From positions 26,910,331-26,974,330 of the forward strand of contig NC_021674.1 of NCBI RefSeq assembly GCF_000247815.1: 64,000 nt of DNA, written 5' to 3'. The notes beneath the pieces are model-generated. The model ran no database searches. It saw only the letters and a list, made by a program, of their open reading frames with translations, and was not told the DNA's origin. This document shows positions 28,755 to 42,682 of this stretch, one piece after another. This DNA comes from Ficedula albicollis. Its lineage: Eukaryota > Chordata > Aves > Passeriformes > Muscicapidae. Both the position numbers and the translations under genes were made by a program. Numbering within the stretch: position 1 is the stretch's first letter; every line of letters begins with the position of its first letter.

Positions 28755-31700
28755 GGAGTATATGTATCATAAGGTTAAATGCAACTGCTGAACACTCTGT
28801 AGATGAAAGGAACCAGGATTTAGCATATCTATCCGACTTGTGTTAATACAACAGACGTTATCATGATTTCAAGCTTTGTACTTGTTTATCATTAGTGTTT
28901 CCACTGTAACCATGGCATCTGGATATAGCACAGACCTAAGAGTGAGAAAAATATCCAGTATTTTCCTCAAAAACTCATCTGAGAAAAAATATATGTATTT
29001 GCCCAATGGCAAAAGTCAATTCAAATTTGGTGAGCTGGTTAAAATGAGAAACAGTTTCCTCTTAGAGGATAAAAACCCCAAAACATTATTTTTTGTGAAT
29101 CTTTTTAGCATTTTGGACTTCTGACAAGAACCTAGAAACCTAGAAACACAACCTTGACCCTAGGGCAGATATTATAAAACAAATTCTGAAATTTCCTTAA
29201 AAAACCCCATGCAGTACTATATGAGATCAAAAGCATAAAAGCTAATAGTATGTTGACAAGACCTCAGCACATGAGCATTTTCTCAACCCTCTTTTAATAG
29301 TGACAGTCTAGTCCTGCAAAAACTGTTGCATCATTCTGAAGGAGGGGCACCAGTGCAATTACTCCAATCACACTAAACAAGTTCTTGGTACCCAGTTCCA
29401 ATTTCAGGACTGCTTAAAGGGAAACCCTCATAAAAAGACTTGATGGTCTTCAAGTGTGTTTCAAGTGTGTAGGCTGCATTTACTTGATATTTCAGGCAGT
29501 AAGGAAGAATGGATTATTGTGATTGCTGGTTTTAATTTGCTTGTTACAGAGTTCAGAAAGAGTGCTACAAAAATATCTGCCTTAAATGCCAAGAGTGAAA
29601 TGAAGGAACTGGTCCTCTTACTAAACACAAAAAACTGACTGCATCGCACCAGCAGATCTTAGCCTAATGTTAGTTTAGGCCATGTGCATTTTCCTTGCAG
29701 TGTGAAACTCATTCATTTTGCAGACAACTCCTTTTTCAGTTTTTAATGCAGACTCCAGACTCTGATGAAGATACCAATAAATCTATATACTTCAGTATAG
29801 ACTCTAGAGAGATGTCATTGCCACAGGTCTTCTTGTAACTCAATGAAAAAAGACCCAAAACCGGTGTGATTTTGCAAGAGTCAGTTCTCTGAAGGTCTCT
29901 ATCTATTAATCTAATAAGCACACTCAGTATTACCATTACAGTGACACACTCAGTAAATAGGAAGATTTTAGAAAGGATACAGCACAATCCTATAAATACT
30001 TACCACCCCCCATTCTACTGCCATACAGGGAGGAGGTGTATGCTGTCTATGTAGCACATGAACACAATCTAATGGTAAGGATTTTCAGTACAAAACAAGG
30101 TAAATGATGCTTCAGAAACTGCATTATATTGAGCTGACCAGGTATGATCCATTGCCATGTCCTCGATTCTGTCACATCAACAGACAACAAGCGTAGTCAC
30201 TCCCTTGTCTCCTCCCACCTACTGAATGCTGGACAGCAATGAATCCTGATGCAATAAAAGCCAGCATTTATCTGATTCAGATATCTAGTTCCTCACAGAT
30301 CCTGTTTACAATGGACCTCAACCTGTTAAATTCCACTACTTATCTAGGGAATGTGTTCAGACATTTGAGTTCATCTTAAATATCAGTGCCAGGATGCACC
30401 CTAGTCTCACCAAAATCCAAACTTGGGATCCGGAATCTGCAAGGTCCTTCCAGATATGGTGACAAACTCACAACATGTACCATGTACAAAAAGAACATAC
30501 AAAATTATTATTCTTTCACTAAAAATCTGAGCAGATCTTCTCATCCCTCTGGTCTCGAAGAAACCTCACTTGATTTCAGGAGAGTCCCAACTTGATTATC
30601 ATTCAATCCAGGTAAAAGACATCTGCAATACTGCTGCATTTGTCTTTTCCTGATATAGCTATTTTTCCTCTTTCTGTCACCCACTTTTACCATTTGAGCT
30701 TACTAATGTGTAGCTTTTGCAGAGCATCAGAATAATCTAGATCCTGATTATCACAATGCAACACATAGGTAGCAAAAAAGAAAAATATTTTGAAGTTGTA
30801 AACATAGAAGTTTTAACAGCAAAGTTCATCAGCTCCTAATCAGCACAAATAGAGTCTAATTCTTTCAAGCCCCTTCATCATTTCGCCATCTCCACATCAC
30901 TGCATTAAGCAAAGAAGCCCCAAATAATACATAAAACTCAGACCTAATAACCCCAGCTATTTTTTCATGTGGTCCTGGGTTCTTTGTCTGTTTGCCAAAA
31001 AAATACTGGCTAGTATCCTTGACCATGAAAAATAAATACATAAAAAGATGAGCCTATATAATTTCAGATGGGTGGTCGAGCAGGGCACACTGAAAATGAG
31101 ATGATAGCTACTATTGTCTTATTATACATCTCATTTAAATGACATCCACCATTTAACTGTTTAACTGCAGAAATGTGAAATGTGCATATTCAGGTTTCCC
31201 ATTTCTTCATTGTTTGATTGGCTTATCCCTGTTAAATCACACTACCTGAAGATGTCAGAGCAAGGATTTTCCAGCTTTTTTGTACTCCCACTGAGGCACG
31301 TTATCCTCTGGGTCTTAAAGAGGCTGTGAAAGCTGTTAAGACACGTTGTGTGTACAGAGAACAGGATTTCTCTAGCTGGGCCCAAATTCCACTAGGACCC
31401 TTTCATCAGGCTTGAGCATTTGAAGAAGCATTGCGTTAGATCTACGCATAGAGGTGTCGATCATCTGGGGGAAGGAAGGAGGAGCATCAATGTTGATGCA
31501 GTGAGCTCTCAAGTGACAGGAAGACCCTGAGGTGTCTCGTATCAGAGGTCAGGTCTGGATTTTTAAGGCTCATTATTGCCAGGCTAAGCAAGAGTAATTC
31601 ACCCTGAAACGATCAAGCTCATCTAAGCGCTGGATCTGGGTTTTGTGGCAATGTTTTGTACGGATGCATTCGGTCCGGGCTTTTCAGACTCACTAAGACA

Positions 31701-31818
31701 ACTAGATTCGTATTTATGTCACATAATTTCAGAAACTTGCGGGGTAACTAGATACCTCTTACTTAGATTCAGCACATTTTTCTTTCCTGCCTTGCCTGTA
31801 GACCACATGCATTAGTTA

Positions 31819-32358
<540 letters not shown>

Positions 32359-32386
32359 TCAAACACTCACTCAACGCACTCGCACC

Positions 32387-32404
32387 GGGAGGGAGGGAGG
32401 GAGG
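32387..32404 (+). promoter_or_regulatory. Potential G-quadruplex / i-motif site in the PRKCE 5'UTR region
   Basis: Four GGG tracts separated by single A residues lie on the plus strand, about 56 bases upstream of the PRKCE start codon. This meets the classic four-tract quadruplex rule with the shortest loops. The plus strand is the PRKCE template, so the G-rich form would be in template DNA and the mRNA would carry the C-rich complement. Confidence 0.6.
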
Positions 32405-32860
32405 TCTCGCCAATAAATAGGAGGGCAGGTCTGGGAGTGGGGGAGCAGGGTATGGTGCGGGTCTCTTCGCCTGGCTGCTGCTGTTACCTTTGATTATTTA
32501 GCCTTTGCTCTTGCGACACCCAGTGAATACATTTATTTGCTTGCCCGTGTTTCTAACGGAAAACAAGGGAGGGGGGCCGCCGGGGAGGGGGAGGCGGCCG
32601 CGGCTGCAGGAACCCCCGAATGCAATCAAAACCCGAGCATAATCAATCCGGGGGGCAAGCAAGAGCCTTCTCCCTTCACCCTGACCATAATCCTGGATCA
32701 GTCCTCGCAGAGGAAGCAGAGCCGCGATCCCGGGCTCCCGCACACGCCACTGACTGTGTCTTTACAAGAGTACCTGCTTTACCCCAGTGTGACAGATTTA
32801 AAGCCTGTCATTTCATATTCTTTGGCTAGAAATGATTTGTGTTAAAATACATGCACATGC

Positions 32861-32873
32861 ATACACACACACG

Positions 32874-32911
<38 letters not shown>

Positions 32912-32914
32912 CAC
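32861..32914. repeat. (AC)n microsatellite
   Basis: About 27 CA/AC dinucleotides with a few interruptions (ACGCAT, ACGCAC). It lies within the PRKCE upstream region. Confidence 0.95.
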
Positions 32915-33028
32915 GGATCACAAACACCGGCCGACCCACCAGCCCTGCCTACTGCACAGCCTCCGCTCAGCAAACATCCACCCGGGGACCTTCCATCCGC
33001 GCCGCCGCCCGCCGCCGCCCGTCCTGCG

Positions 33029-33210
<182 letters not shown>

Positions 33211-33672
33211 CGGCAGCCTCGGCCGTGCGGGTGCGTTTCTCTGTGTGTGTGTTTGAGTGGAGAAAGTTTTGCCTGTTGGGCGGCGGGGGTCGCGCTCCCC
33301 GGGCTGGGCTTGCCGCTCCTCCACACCCGCCGGGCGGCTTTCCGCCGGGGACACTGCCCGCCCCGGCCCCACGCCTCCTACGCCTCCTCCTCCTCCTCCT
33401 CCTCGCAGGATAAAGTGGTGAACCGAACGTGGAGAAAGCACCCCCGGACGCCTTCCTCCCCGACCGCCTTTATTAACGTGCTTGAGCACCAAGGTCCTGC
33501 CCCGGACCGGGACCACCACTCGCACCGCGCCGGGCGCTTCTGGCGCCGCGCTGCCGGCGGACGCCCCTTCCCGCAGGGCTTCCCTCCCCTCGCCCTTCTC
33601 TCCGCGATCCCCGGGATGACTGCCCGCGCCTGACGGGCAGCGAACTCCGCCGCCCCCGCCCTGCCCCGCCGC

Positions 33673-34244
<572 letters not shown>

Positions 34245-36328
34245 CGCTGCTGGCTCGGGACAGGAGCCGCTGGTGGCCGCCCGGCGCCCCGCGGCCGTGG
34301 GGCACTGCCAGCCCCTTTGTCTGCCGCGATCACCTGGCCCGTGCCTGCCCCACCTCAGCCCGCGGCGCCTCCCCGCTGCTCCGAGCCGGCGCTGAGCGGG
34401 AGACCGCAGGCCGGCGGTCGCCACTGCCCTGCGAGCGCACTGAAAAGGGGAAAAAAACCCCAAACCATTAAAAAAAAAAAAAAAAACAACTTTTGAAAGG
34501 GTTAAAGGGTGTGCGTACTGTGTTCTTGAGTGTTATCTGAACGTCATGAAAGATTTCAGTAATTTTTCATCACCGCGGTACCAAACACCCTATGAAATAC
34601 CCGTGAAGCTACACGCAGCCTTTCTCCTCCTCAGAGCAAACGTACTCGGGATCTGGATGGTTTCCCATGGTGAAAATTATTACTGCCTTAGTTATTTTTA
34701 GCCACTGATTTTGCCTTTGTGTGTGTGTGTGTGCTTGTGTTGAGAAATTCACCAGGAAATGGACGGACTTTGCCCTTTGATGGGATTTGAGTTCGCTGTA
34801 CTATCACAAGAGAAAAGGAATCAGTCCTGGCACCCGGGAGAGCGCCTGGGGTGCTTCGAAGAATCAGCCGCAGTAGAAAGAAGCTGGATTGCCTGGATCC
34901 AGTTGAATAAGGACATAAAAGATGAGCACCCAGTCCTTGATCTGGACCTGATATTCCTGACTGGAGAGGAAAGAACGGATAATTATGGATTTCTGCAGAT
35001 AATGGCTCAGGAGGCAGGTGTTATATTTGGAGCTAATGAAACAGCTCCAGTATCTGTGCTTCCAGAGCAGTTTCCAGATAGGAGATACGGTACTAATGAA
35101 GCCAATGGGTCACGAGAGCATTCACGTTAATGGAAGACAGACTTTCTGGTGCCTGTTGCCACTTAGTCTACTAGTCAAAATAGAAGTACAGTAAAATCTC
35201 CATGTTCATTATCATCTTGACAATCTCCAAGCAGAATCGTTTGATACAAAGCTATGGTATGGAGCCAATTATGGGAAAGGTCTTCCTTTGCAATTCAGTC
35301 TTTCCCGGGCTCACAGCAGCCGTGACACATCTATCAGGTTGCTTTTGTAAAAGACCGTACTCGCAGGTCCCACCAGAAATACAAGAAGGACCTGCTCCTT
35401 TCCTCTCAGCCCTATTCACTACCTGATGCGTATAGTTCTGTATATTAAGCTATATGGTCTTACATTTGCTGGGTGAGAAAGAACACTATAATTAAATCTT
35501 TTGTTTGTATTTTTTCTCAATAAGGGCAATGTAAATACTGTGCTCCATTTCCTTAGATACTTACTGGGAAACATGGAAGCCAAACTGATACTCTGTTTAA
35601 TTTTTTCTAGTTATTTTTAGAGAACTGCAACTGTATGTATTCTGTATGCCCAAGGTAAGTAAACAGAGTCTCCATGGTGAGTTTAATGACCTAGTATCTC
35701 CCTGAGATTACACATGGATATTACGAAAGTCTGAATAAATACAGACATTATTAATACAGCATACAAAATAATAAGTAGACCTTATATTTGGCTAATTACA
35801 TATACAGTCTACTGCATACCTAGCTAGGCCCTGATCCCTAATTTGAGCCATCTGCACTTTTCCATGCACTGAAGCAAGCTAAAGTTTGGTTTCACAAATA
35901 ATTTCTTCTAAGAATAAATGTCTGCCTGCATGAACAGGGATTTACAAGCTTACTTAGACAGCTCCAGCCTTAAACTGCTCTAGGAAAATGCAAATACCTT
36001 GCACAGTTTTAATTTGTTTTTAGTTTGTTTTTTTGTTGGTTTTTTTTTTTTTTAATTATATTTTGGAAAAGCATGTCTATGTCAAGACTGAACTTTTATC
36101 ACTAAGCAGCATCTTCCTAGTTCAGGTTTGTGATTGGACCTCTGCCCTCAGATACCCCTATGTATTGGTAAATTCACCACTCTCCCGGGGTTTTTGGAGG
36201 TTGCCCCTCCTACTGTGTGGTTCATACGTTTGTTGTTCTATATATCAAAAGTTCTTTATTCTTTGGGTGACCCCATCATTCCCGTCTCTCTATCTACACC
36301 ACAGACTTCCCAGCTGGACCGGTCCCGG

Positions 36329-36352
36329 TATCGCTGTCTGTCGACAGCGATA
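36329..36352. repeat. Perfect 10-bp inverted repeat with 4-base loop
   Basis: TATCGCTGTC at 36329-36338 and GACAGCGATA at 36343-36352 are exact inverted copies around TGTC. The hairpin is CpG containing and sits at the edge of a locally G+C-richer segment (about 36126-36358) within A+T-rich intergenic DNA. Confidence 0.85.
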
Positions 36353-36780
36353 GAACAGTATTCCTAAAATCCAGTAACCCAGGTACATGGAGCAACATTA
36401 CAATGCTTCTTGGAAGTTCATCTAAAAGCTGGGCTCAGTGGTCTCAAAAATTCTAAATAATAGACAGCAAAGAACATTCCAATTACAAGTACCATTTTTC
36501 CACTTGAAAAGTTGTTTAATATTTGTTTGCTTGAAATTTTTTTTCTGTTCTATTTCTGTGCATTCTGAATGATTTGGTTCTTCAAGAGCTGAATAGCAAA
36601 AGCTATTCTATTTTGCACAGAGAGGTCTGGAGAGGAAGATGCAGCACTTGCAGTATTTCTCCTGCAGAAGGGCAGTAAGAAGTATTCCAGATGCATTTCT
36701 GTCCTCTGTTACAAAGGCTGCAGCAGCACAGTAAACCGTGGCCTGAATTTTTATGTTTTACCTATTTTTCCCAGCTGCCG

Positions 36781-36836
36781 TTTGTTGTTGTTTTTGTTTG
36801 TTTTTTGTTTTTTGTTTTTTGTTTTTTGTTTTTTTA
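36781..36836. repeat. (GTTTTTT)n simple repeat
   Basis: TTG/TTTTTG units grade into at least four GTTTTTT units. Short T/G-rich tract in intergenic DNA. Confidence 0.9.
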
Positions 36837-39434
36837 ATACACAGAGGGTCTACAGGATATCTAGACTCAGGACTGGTTAAGGTGATCTGCCTACTCTCCA
36901 GAAATAACTTTTGCTGCTAGAAGCCCCACTGTTTAGCACTCTGAGAGCAAACAGCCTTTGTATCAGAGCTGCTCTCAGTGTGTGCTGCTCGACTGGAAAA
37001 GGAAAAGACCTCCGAGAGATCATAAAAACGCAGGCTAAATGCATCAGCTTCTATTTTCATTCTTACTTTAGGAAAGAGGCTACATCAACCTGGTAAGGGA
37101 TAGCAGCAATGGCACCGCCAGCACGCAGTCACCTGCAGACAGCGGCCTCCCAAGGCACGGTGTTACTCCCGAAAATCCCTTTTAGGTTGCGCCTGCCCTG
37201 TTTCGGGTAGCGGCGGTGGCAGCGGCAGGGAGGGACAAGCAAGCTGTAGGCAGCCTGTAATCTCAGACAGCCCCTGACCTTTCCCTGGCCTGTGCATCCT
37301 CCACAGCTCTGTGGAGAAACAGCACTATCTGCTGGAGAGAGAATGTAAAGTCCTGCCTGGAGTCGCGTTAGGCTTAATTCTATTATTGCAGCCACAACTG
37401 CAACTGGGTTTGAGGTGTTGTTGCTCCAGATTGATAGCTGGTTTATCTGCGTTTTCTAGAGGATTTATTTTTTATAGTCATATTAGTCCTAAAAAACTGT
37501 TCAAACACTGGAGAAAAGACAGCAAATTTTCAGGCTTTTCTAAGTTCAGCAATATGAAAGAAGGGGAAGAGATTTTGTGTTGTTTTATTAATAAAAGGAG
37601 CATCATTTCTTAGAGTTATACTAAAGTGTTAGACAGGGAATAAAACCAGGCTTGAATGTAGGAGATATTTTTGGAAACACCTTTACATAAAAAAGTGAAA
37701 TGAAAGCCAGACACCCCACTCGCCCACCCCTCATTAGAAGCCCTGTGAAAACTGAGAAACTTTGAATCCACTCTGGACAAGAATATATTCCAGGCATATG
37801 AAGATATTCACCAGTATGAGTGTATCCACTGAATTCCTTTGAACTTAATGGATATGCTTATGCAAGTGCAATAGTTGGGTGTTAGTAGAATCAGTCCCTT
37901 CCTGGCAAGAAATCAAAGATTGCTGTCAAATGCTGACTATTTTTGAAAGTCAAATTATTATTTAGTATCTAATTTTGGAGGCACAGTTATGAAAAAAGCA
38001 TCTTCAAGAGCATTTTCATTCCTGTCATGATGCAAATGATCTTTCGGGTATACCAATAGCTGATCCGTCTTTTCTAAAAATAAAGACCAGTCTCAGTGAG
38101 CTTGGTCCAGCCTCCAACTCCATTTCAAGGTTTCCTTTGTGTCCAGCCAATTTCCTACTAATTTATTCTTCACTCCCAAAGTATGTACCTGAGGAAGTTA
38201 CTTAAGGCACTCCCACTGCTCCCTGTGAAATGTCTCAGCATAAGGGATCTTGTCAATGTGTGATTAATTAGGTCTCCAACTCTCTCTCTAGTGTAATTAT
38301 ACTTTTGGTAGTCTTCCCAACCTCTTTTAAAAGAACATATTGAACACTAGCTGAGTGTGTTAGCTTTCACTGGGACTAAATCTCCCAGAGTACATCTGCA
38401 TGGATTTGCATGTTTAAGGTATGTGGTTCTGGCAGGCATGGTGACATGGTGGCCTCAGTGCAGTGTCTACCAGCCTGCCTGTTCTCAGGTATGCACCTGG
38501 TTTGCTAGCCAAGACTGAACCCCAAGATATCATACCTGCCCAGCAGTTCTTATCTGAGCTAGATAGATCACAGCCAGTTTAAGCATATCTGCATGTGCTA
38601 CAAAAACATACCTCTCCAGTTGCAGAACATACGCTTAGGTCACTTCTAGGCTAGAGATTTCTGGCTCAGGCAGGGCTGCAGAGCAGTATGATCTCAGACA
38701 AACACAGCTGTGCCAGGGACTCTCACCATTGTGGGAGCAGTTGTTATTTTATTGCTGGTGGACCATGATTTTTTAAAATTGATATAAAAAGTTTTAGCAC
38801 TGTACATCTTTCTGATAAAATATAATGGAACTTCTATGCTACTATATGTATCCTAAATATGAAAACAGACTTCCACTTCATCTACATGTCTCCTCTCAAC
38901 CTTCACATGAGTATGCTGACAGGATTTACTGTGGGTTTGCCATTTGTAGGATTGTGACTATTCTATACAAGGAATTGCTGGAAAAATTTCTGACGGGTAA
39001 AACTGAGCTCTGGTCTGTTCCTGGTTTATCAGCCTTCATCTTGAGAATTTACACCAGGTTTCTGGGCCAGGGAAACTTGGAGTTACCTGGCATTGCTCAG
39101 GACTATAATAGGAGTCTGTTGCTATTCAGACTCAGTGATTAGATTGTCATTGCTGGAAGTAATTTTGGTACAGAACTACAAGGAAAAAATTCTGGAATAG
39201 ATCAGGATTCAGGAGACAACCCCCTGGCCTAGATCAGCCTCTCCACACACACGGCATGAGCCTTGGAAAATATTTTTTCTAGGAGTACAGTTCACTCTCT
39301 GCATCAAGACTAGAAGTGGACATGAAGGAACATGAAGGGCAGTCTTACCTTTCCAGGCTGTTGCTTTCTTGAGCAGCACAAAGAAAAAAACCCATAGTGT
39401 ATATGCTGGTGAATGAATGATTTTGTCTTGTATC

Positions 39435-39477
39435 AAAAAAAACAAAAAAAAAAACCAAAACAAAAAAAACAAACAAC
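39435..39477. repeat. A-rich simple repeat
   Basis: Runs of A broken by single C residues (AAAAAAAAC type units). It could be the decayed tail of an inserted element, but no body is recognisable beside it. Confidence 0.85.
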
Positions 39478-40853
39478 CGTGCACAGTAAGTAGGGGAAAG
39501 GACTGGTCTGTTTCCTTCCTTTCTTCTTTACCAGCTAGACAATTTCAGGCAAGTAGCAAACACAGTCTGGTTCTGAATGTGATTCCTTTCTTGATAGAAA
39601 AGCTGGCCAATGGGTTGTTACAGCTCCCTGAGACTGGACACCCAATGTATATTGGGGTCTGCAGTCCATTACCCATACTTCTCTTGGCTTTTGCTGGTTT
39701 TATTTCTTCCATATAGTACCAAAGTATTGTTGCTTCTAAAAACTGTTCATAATTTGAGGTGGACTTCTCCAAAAGAAACTGTGAAGGGATCTGAGCGTGT
39801 TTGCCTCCAGGAAATGGAATTGATCCTCTGCTCTCTCGTACACTGCAGGAGTGGAAGCCAGATAAGACATGGCAGGATACAGCATATCAGGCTGGAAGGG
39901 TTTACTGTTCTGCTGATCTATTTGGTGTGAGTACACCAGAAGAAATTTGAAAAAATAAGGGAAGCTCCAGGTCTGGGCAGCTTGATATTCACATGCCTAG
40001 CCATCAACAGATATAGTGATGTTTCCAGAGAACAGTGGCAGTGTGTAGGTACTTTATTGAAGCATTCATCCTACTGTCTTACCCTGAACCCTGTGCAGGG
40101 GTTGGATAATCTGACACTAATATGTGTGACACTCCAAGGCAAACTCCTTTCACAGTTGATAAATTGCAGGGGAGTAATGAGTGTGCCCAAGATGTAACTA
40201 TCATTACCAGCTTCTGTTAATTTTCTTGATGATTTTAAGTTATGCACACTGTTGGTTCAGTAGTATCAATGAAATGCAAAAGAATGGGTTTTTCAAAAGA
40301 AGGTAGTATCACTGCTTTACAACACAGAGGAGTGAGAGAGAGAAAATGAGTAAATGGCTGCGTTTTGGAAGTATCCCTGAATTTTGGGTGCTTTAGTTGT
40401 AAAATATCTGACCAGAGATATTTTTGGTATCTCAAGTTATGTGGACAATTTTCAGAATTTAGCCCTAGTCACTGCTTAAACTTGCATATGAAGTCATTAA
40501 AAGAGTCACAAATAAAACCAGTATGTTTTTATTCTCAGAGACTTCCTCCAGCCTACTCCCACAGTAGTATTGAAGAAGTGAAACTTTGTAAAATTGATAA
40601 GTAAAGGCAGAATAAAGAGTGATATAATGATTTACAGTATTGGAGTGCTGTCATTCAGGACATGTAGGATATGTAGAGCTGTATTTTTTACTGGCTTCAT
40701 AAACAAGCTTCAATGATGGGTGAAGCCTAAAAAAGACCTGTTTGTATGTGCATAACATTATACAGTCTGAATCGTCAGGATTCAGGACTCTTCAGGAGAC
40801 TTATTCCTGCATGTGTCTTTGGAGAACTAAACTGTAGTACATAGGTTCACAAG

Positions 40854-40876
40854 TATTTATATTTATATTTATATCT
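40854..40876. repeat. (TTTATA)n short tandem repeat
   Basis: About three and a half copies of a six-base TTTATA unit in intergenic DNA. Confidence 0.75.
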
Positions 40877-42595
40877 TTGAAGCTGCTAAAGCCTAGTTTC
40901 ATTTTCAAGTATAGGTGGCAGTTTCAACTTTAAAAGGTCATGGACAATCCAGCAATGGTTTTTGCTCTAGCATACTTCTCATGAGCTGAGGAGGGGTGTC
41001 AGTGCTGGGTGAAACCTTTGAGGTGTGGACTGACAGAGATGGCTTTTCCCACGAAAAAATTATATTTAATGGGTCTCTACTGGCAAACACAGAATAGAAA
41101 ACAGTTGACCGCTAAACTGCCATGACTCATGACTTTGGAGTTCACAAACAGAATAAAGACACAAAGGATTAGCAGGTCATAATTACTCCTCAACAGTTTA
41201 TTTTACTTTTCTTTTTCCTTTTTGTGTTTGTGGGTGTGGTTTTAAATCTGTTGCACTCCATTTTTCTTCTGCATTTACATGCTCCAAACATACCCACCTA
41301 ACTATATGTCCAACTAAGGGCTTGATCTCTTTATCTTAGTGTTTTCTGTTCTGGATTTTAGAATTCCTTAATAATCCAAAGAATGTCTTCCTTCAGCGTA
41401 ATTTGCTGTAACAGCACAAGAGGGGTGGAAAGCAAAAGATGTGATCCCACAGCAGAAGACTTGCAACAAGACAGGGCATGATCCACTCCCATTACATACA
41501 GGTAATTTCTGAGTCTGAGGAAAGCCCTAGATGTCTGAGTTAGTGCTACCGTATTAGTGATTATACCTCTGCAACCTCATAGGTATCTACAAAACTTTCA
41601 CACGTCTACCCTCAAAGCAGCGTCTCCAATACCTTCATTTTGGGATATGATAGCTATTCTGTAAAGGCAAAGAAAAAAAAAATCTATGTTTAGCAAATAA
41701 CTTTAAAAATATATTCTTTATCATAAATATTCCTGCTTTTGGACATATCAGGTATTTTGGGGGAAAAGAAGGTACCACTGACTACAAATTATCAGTATCT
41801 GAAACCAATCTAGGTCTCAATTGAAAATAATTTGTCATAGAATTTAAAGTTTGAATATGATATCTAGTTTGGTTGTTGGTTTGTTTTTGTTTTGTTGGGG
41901 TTTTCTTAAGGAAAACAGACACTCCAAAAGAAATGGGTGAGAACTGATTGCCTTCATCTAAATCTCATATGAATATGGCAGTTAGTTCTTGTTATATGAA
42001 TTTAAATTAACTAGTAGAAGTATACTTGCCCAAATGTTGCTCTTGTAAAGTCAAATAGGTAACTGATCCAAAGGAATCAAATGCTGGGCTGCTGACTCTT
42101 AGCTAATCCAAGATGGGATAAATTATAACTGGTTTTTGTTTTTTCCCAGGCAGTTAATTGAAAAGTTTAAATTAGATTAGTTACAGTGTTCTTTGAAAAA
42201 ACATAAAATATTAATAAAACCATTGTGGGTTTTTTTGTTTGTTTAGATCATAACTGTCAAAGTAGGTTGAAGAAGAGATATATCATAATTATAAGGACAC
42301 TGCGTTTTTCTGAAATGTGTTTCATTAAAATTGTTTCCCCTCTCTAATATTAATATAACTGAAGGGCCCCTTGGGATATCTTCAATATCCAAGGTTTTAA
42401 CATTTTATCTGAGTCTGGGGAAACCAGTATTATTCACCCATTCTAATGCAAAGTGTAAGGAATTTGTTTCATCTAGAGGTCTAGATATGATGCTTAGAAA
42501 AGTAGCATAGAGAAAAAAACCTTATGTTTCTGCTTATGAATAACTCTCCTGGTTTTTTAGATATTACAGTCCCCACACCTTCATTCTTCATAAAA

Positions 42596-42682
42596 TCAAT
42601 TACTAAAATTACCTATTTTATTTATTTATATTATATATTATATTAGCTATTTATTATATTTATAAATAACATAATTTTTATG
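42596..42682. repeat. A+T-rich low-complexity block
   Basis: Repeated TATT/ATTTAT units (for example TTTATTTATTTATATTATAT). No other signal is visible. Confidence 0.75.
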
